Of a stretch of DNA of 40,114 bases, positions 38,450 through 40,114 are shown piece after piece. The position numbers were made by a program, and so were the translations under genes. How positions within the stretch are numbered: position 1 is the stretch's first letter; each line of letters begins with the position of its first letter. The stretch is from Streptomyces oryzae (lineage in GTDB: Bacteria; Actinomycetota; Actinomycetes; Streptomycetales; Streptomycetaceae): the NCBI RefSeq assembly GCF_017676365.1, contig NZ_JADKMA010000050.1, positions 1-40,114 of the forward strand, in the 5' to 3' direction. The notes beneath the pieces are model-generated. The model did no database searches. It saw nothing but the letters and a program-made list of their open reading frames with translations, and was not told the DNA's origin.

Positions 38450-39826
38450 TCAGCCGGGGTTGGGCAACAAGGCCAGCCGCTGGAGGGCGCCTGTGATCAC
38501 GCTGGTCCAGGGCCAGTGCCGGGCGAGGCGGAGGATGCGGCGGCGTCCGGTGGTGGCGAGCTGACCGGCCGCGGTGAACAGACGGAACCGCAGGCGGCGG
38601 GGCTCCCAGCAGCGGGCCTTCCCGGTCAGGGCGAGCATCGGCATCCAGGCCAGCAGGTCGAGGGCGATCTGCACGATCTCGAGCCAGATGCGGTTCTGGG
38701 CGGTGTCGTGAAGAGGGAGGTTGGTCAAGCCGGTGGCGCGGGCGGCCCGGATGCGGTCTTCTGCACGGGCCCGCAGCCGGTGCCGGAGTTCGAGTTCAGC
38801 GATCGGGATGCCCTTGGTGTTGGTGGCGAAGCAGGTCAAGCGCATGCCGTCTGCGTCGGTGATCCGCAACTGGGCGCCGGGGTGGGGCCGTTCCTTGCGG
38901 ACGATCAGCCGCATGTCTTTCGGCCAGCCCTTCAGGCAGTCACCGTCGAGTTCGGCGACCCAGGCTCCGTCACGGACTTCACCACCGTCCTCGACGGCCG
39001 GCGTCCAGGCCGGGGCCGGCACCTTCAACACGTGCTGATGGATCTGTTCGGTGATGGCCATGCCGACCGAGTAGGACAGCCACCGGCCGCGCTGGGCGAG
39101 CCAGGCGACGAACTCGTGGGTCCCGCCGGCGGAGTCGGTGCGGATGAGGGTCTGCCGTCCCCGGCGGTAGCTCTTCGGCAACTGGGACAGCGCTTGGCGG
39201 GCGGCGGTGATGTGGTCGGCAGCGGTGTTGGAGCCGGCGTTGCCGGGCCGCAGCAGCGCGGCGACGGGTTCGCCGGTTCCGCCGGCCCCGTGGTCGACGA
39301 ACCCCATCAGCGGGTGGTGTCCGTAGGTCTTCTTCCAGGTCGGAGCGGCGTCCTGCTTGTCGGAGTGCGCGATGACCAGCACTCCGTCCAGGTCGATGGT
39401 CACCGTGTGGTCCGCGCTGGGGGCGGCGTCACCCGCCAATTGCCAGACCCGGTCACGTGTTTTGGCCCGCGCGGAACGGATCGCAGACAGGGCCTTCTCG
39501 CCGGAAGCGGCGAGGGCGTCGATCAGGCGGGAGACCGTCGGATCGGAGGCAACCGGGCCGAACACTCCCGGCTCGGCCCGCAGCATGGCCACGTCGGCCA
39601 GGCAGTCACCACCCAACGCGACCGCGAGTGCCACATCCAGCAGGACCTTCCCCGGGTCGTGGACGGCCCGGGCCTTGCTCCACGGGGCGAGTGTGGCGGA
39701 CATTGCCTGGTCAAGGCCGCTCTTGCGGACAGTCTCGACGAGCAGAACCGATCCGGCCTGCGAGACGACCTGACGGCCGTCGTCCCGGACACGCACACGT
39801 GGGTAGGACCCGATAGGCTGCTTCAC
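38450..39826 (-). CDS. IS1380-family transposase
   Basis: A 458-residue DDE transposase: GSYPRVRVRDDGRQVVSQAG near the start, VHDPGKVLLDVALAVALGGD, CLADVAMLRAEPGVFGPVAS, DPTVSRLIDAL, first Asp region VTIDLDGVLVIAHSDKQDA, second LIRTDSAGGTHEFVAWLA, and RARAEDRIRAARATGLTNLP with the catalytic Glu region. The frame is intact and ends LQRLALLPNPG. I prefer GTG at 39826, ten bases after GGAGG, because it gives the usual family start; ATG at 39877 would add 17 residues but has no ribosome site. Its ribosome site lies inside an inverted repeat (39830-39900). It faces the phosphatase gene, convergent with it across the terminator. Confidence 0.85.
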   Translation of the reverse strand: MKQPIGSYPRVRVRDDGRQVVSQAGSVLLVETVRKSGLDQAMSATLAPWSKARAVHDPGKVLLDVALAVALGGDCLADVAMLRAEPGVFGPVASDPTVSRLIDALAASGEKALSAIRSARAKTRDRVWQLAGDAAPSADHTVTIDLDGVLVIAHSDKQDAAPTWKKTYGHHPLMGFVDHGAGGTGEPVAALLRPGNAGSNTAADHITAARQALSQLPKSYRRGRQTLIRTDSAGGTHEFVAWLAQRGRWLSYSVGMAITEQIHQHVLKVPAPAWTPAVEDGGEVRDGAWVAELDGDCLKGWPKDMRLIVRKERPHPGAQLRITDADGMRLTCFATNTKGIPIAELELRHRLRARAEDRIRAARATGLTNLPLHDTAQNRIWLEIVQIALDLLAWMPMLALTGKARCWEPRRLRFRLFTAAGQLATTGRRRILRLARHWPWTSVITGALQRLALLPNPG

Positions 39827-39829
39827 CTG

Positions 39830-39900
39830 GAAAGTGCCTCCGACTGGAGCGGGAACAAGGACCTCAGCAATCCTCATTCTCGCAGGTCAGAGGCACTTTC
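39830..39900 (-). repeat. Inverted repeat hiding the transposase ribosome site
   Basis: GAAAGTGCCTCCGAC (39830-39844) and GTCAGAGGCACTTTC (39886-39900) match at 14 of 15 pairs. On the transposase strand the inner arm contains the GGAGG used by GTG 39826, so RNA started outside the element would fold this site away. Confidence 0.65.
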
Positions 39901-39987
39901 TGTTTACGTGATCACACATCGGACAGCCCGCTTCATGAAAGCGCGAGGCTAACTGTTGCGGGTCATGAGGTCATGGGCACACCTGAC

Positions 39988-40114
39988 CTAGCCTCGATCT
40001 TGCATGAGGGTCCGTCAGCTTGCTGACGGGCCCTTTCGGCTCATTCGGGGGCGGTCATTTCTGCAGGTGGGCAGGTCGGTGGCCCGGCTGTCGCGTCGGG
40101 TGGGCGCCGGGTTC
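39988..40114 (-). mobile_element. Left end of a second IS1380-like copy, cut by the window edge
   Basis: CTAGCCTCGATCTTGC with TGAGGGTCCG, the hairpin, and the block CAGGTCGGTGGCCCG to GGGTGGGCGCCGGGTTC repeat 38285-38399 in the same order and orientation with scattered differences. In the first copy the transposase stop is 51 bp beyond this block, so a second transposase is expected just outside the window. Bases 39901-39987 hold no recognisable gene. Confidence 0.55.
40008..40033 (+). terminator. Terminator hairpin of the second IS1380-like end
   Basis: GGGTCCGTCAGC pairs with GCTGACGGGCCC (one T-G pair) followed by TTTC. Same place and shape as 38306-38330 but with different stem bases. 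Confidence 0.7.

Larger units (their letters stand above)
38285..39900 (-). mobile_element. IS1380-family insertion sequence
   Basis: A single transposase gene flanked by imperfect terminal inverted repeats: left GCCTCGATCTTGCGTGA (from 38288), right, read on the minus strand, GCCTCTGACCTGCGAGA (from 39894), 12 of 17 positions alike. Size about 1.6 kb, normal for IS1380. The left end contains a terminator and supplies the stop codon of the phosphatase gene. Exact ends and target duplication could not be fixed. The left end recurs at 39988. Confidence 0.6.

Noticed and set aside
38516..39952. Plus-strand frame of 478 codons
   Set aside because: It is the antisense of the IS1380 transposase, Gly/Val-rich with no family features; long shadow frames are expected in high G+C DNA.
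38285..40014. Direct repeats as att sites of an integrative element
   Set aside because: The repeated block includes an element-type inverted end and terminator and only a transposase lies between; a tandem IS explains it better than site-specific integration, and no integrase is present.

Overview
The window looks like a piece of a Streptomyces (or close actinomycete) chromosome, probably an accessory or arm region. Evidence: high G+C throughout, many GTG starts preceded by GGAGG-type ribosome sites, ATGA/GTGA start-stop overlaps, TipA-type and AsnC-type regulators, a GAF/PAS/SpoIIE phosphatase, and insertion sequences of families common in that genus. No tRNA or rRNA gene was seen. All statements come from reading the sequence; no database search was run.

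Layout. 1-3.2 kb: a DinB-fold protein, then a MalY/PatB-type C-S lyase facing its AsnC/Lrp regulator; the lyase is followed by broken remains of a RidA gene and an amino-acid permease. 3.2-5.3 kb: a terminator, a three-repeat CRISPR relic, a frameshifted IS5-type transposase and a helix-turn-helix-like hypothetical gene. 5.4-8.7 kb: a two-component system, divergent from a MerR/TipAS regulator, and a small hypothetical gene. 8.8-10.2 kb: a frameshifted transposase and a cation/proton antiporter remnant. 10.2-13.9 kb: a four-gene operon with every junction an ATGA overlap (lipoprotein, HlyD-like adaptor with peptidoglycan-binding domain, ABC ATPase, FtsX permease), a MacAB-like export system. 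13.9-14.5 kb: ISL3-type and winged-helix-type remnants.

14.5-31.8 kb is the most coherent block: a catabolic island for a peptide or acylated amino acid. Leftward genes are a diaminopropionate ammonia-lyase-like PLP enzyme, an alpha/beta hydrolase and an S9 (DPP-type) peptidase. Rightward genes are a Dpp/Opp-type importer (Tat lipoprotein binding protein, two permeases, one fused double ATPase), an M20 amidohydrolase, an FAD amine/amino-acid oxidase, a DUF885 peptidase without a visible signal peptide, and a PucR regulator. A scar of two IS110 remnants interrupts it and has cut off a gene after its first codons. The inferred flow is import, intracellular hydrolysis, oxidation or deamination.

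31.8-40.1 kb: an IS5 remnant; an FAD monooxygenase facing a TetR regulator with two near-identical palindromic operators between them; an intact IS5-type element inserted in the stop codon of the TetR gene; a 968-residue sensor phosphatase; and an IS1380-type element that supplies the last codons of that phosphatase, followed at the window edge by what looks like the end of a second copy. Frameshifts are confined to transposases and gene remnants, while the large metabolic genes are intact, so the breaks look like real decay rather than sequencing error.
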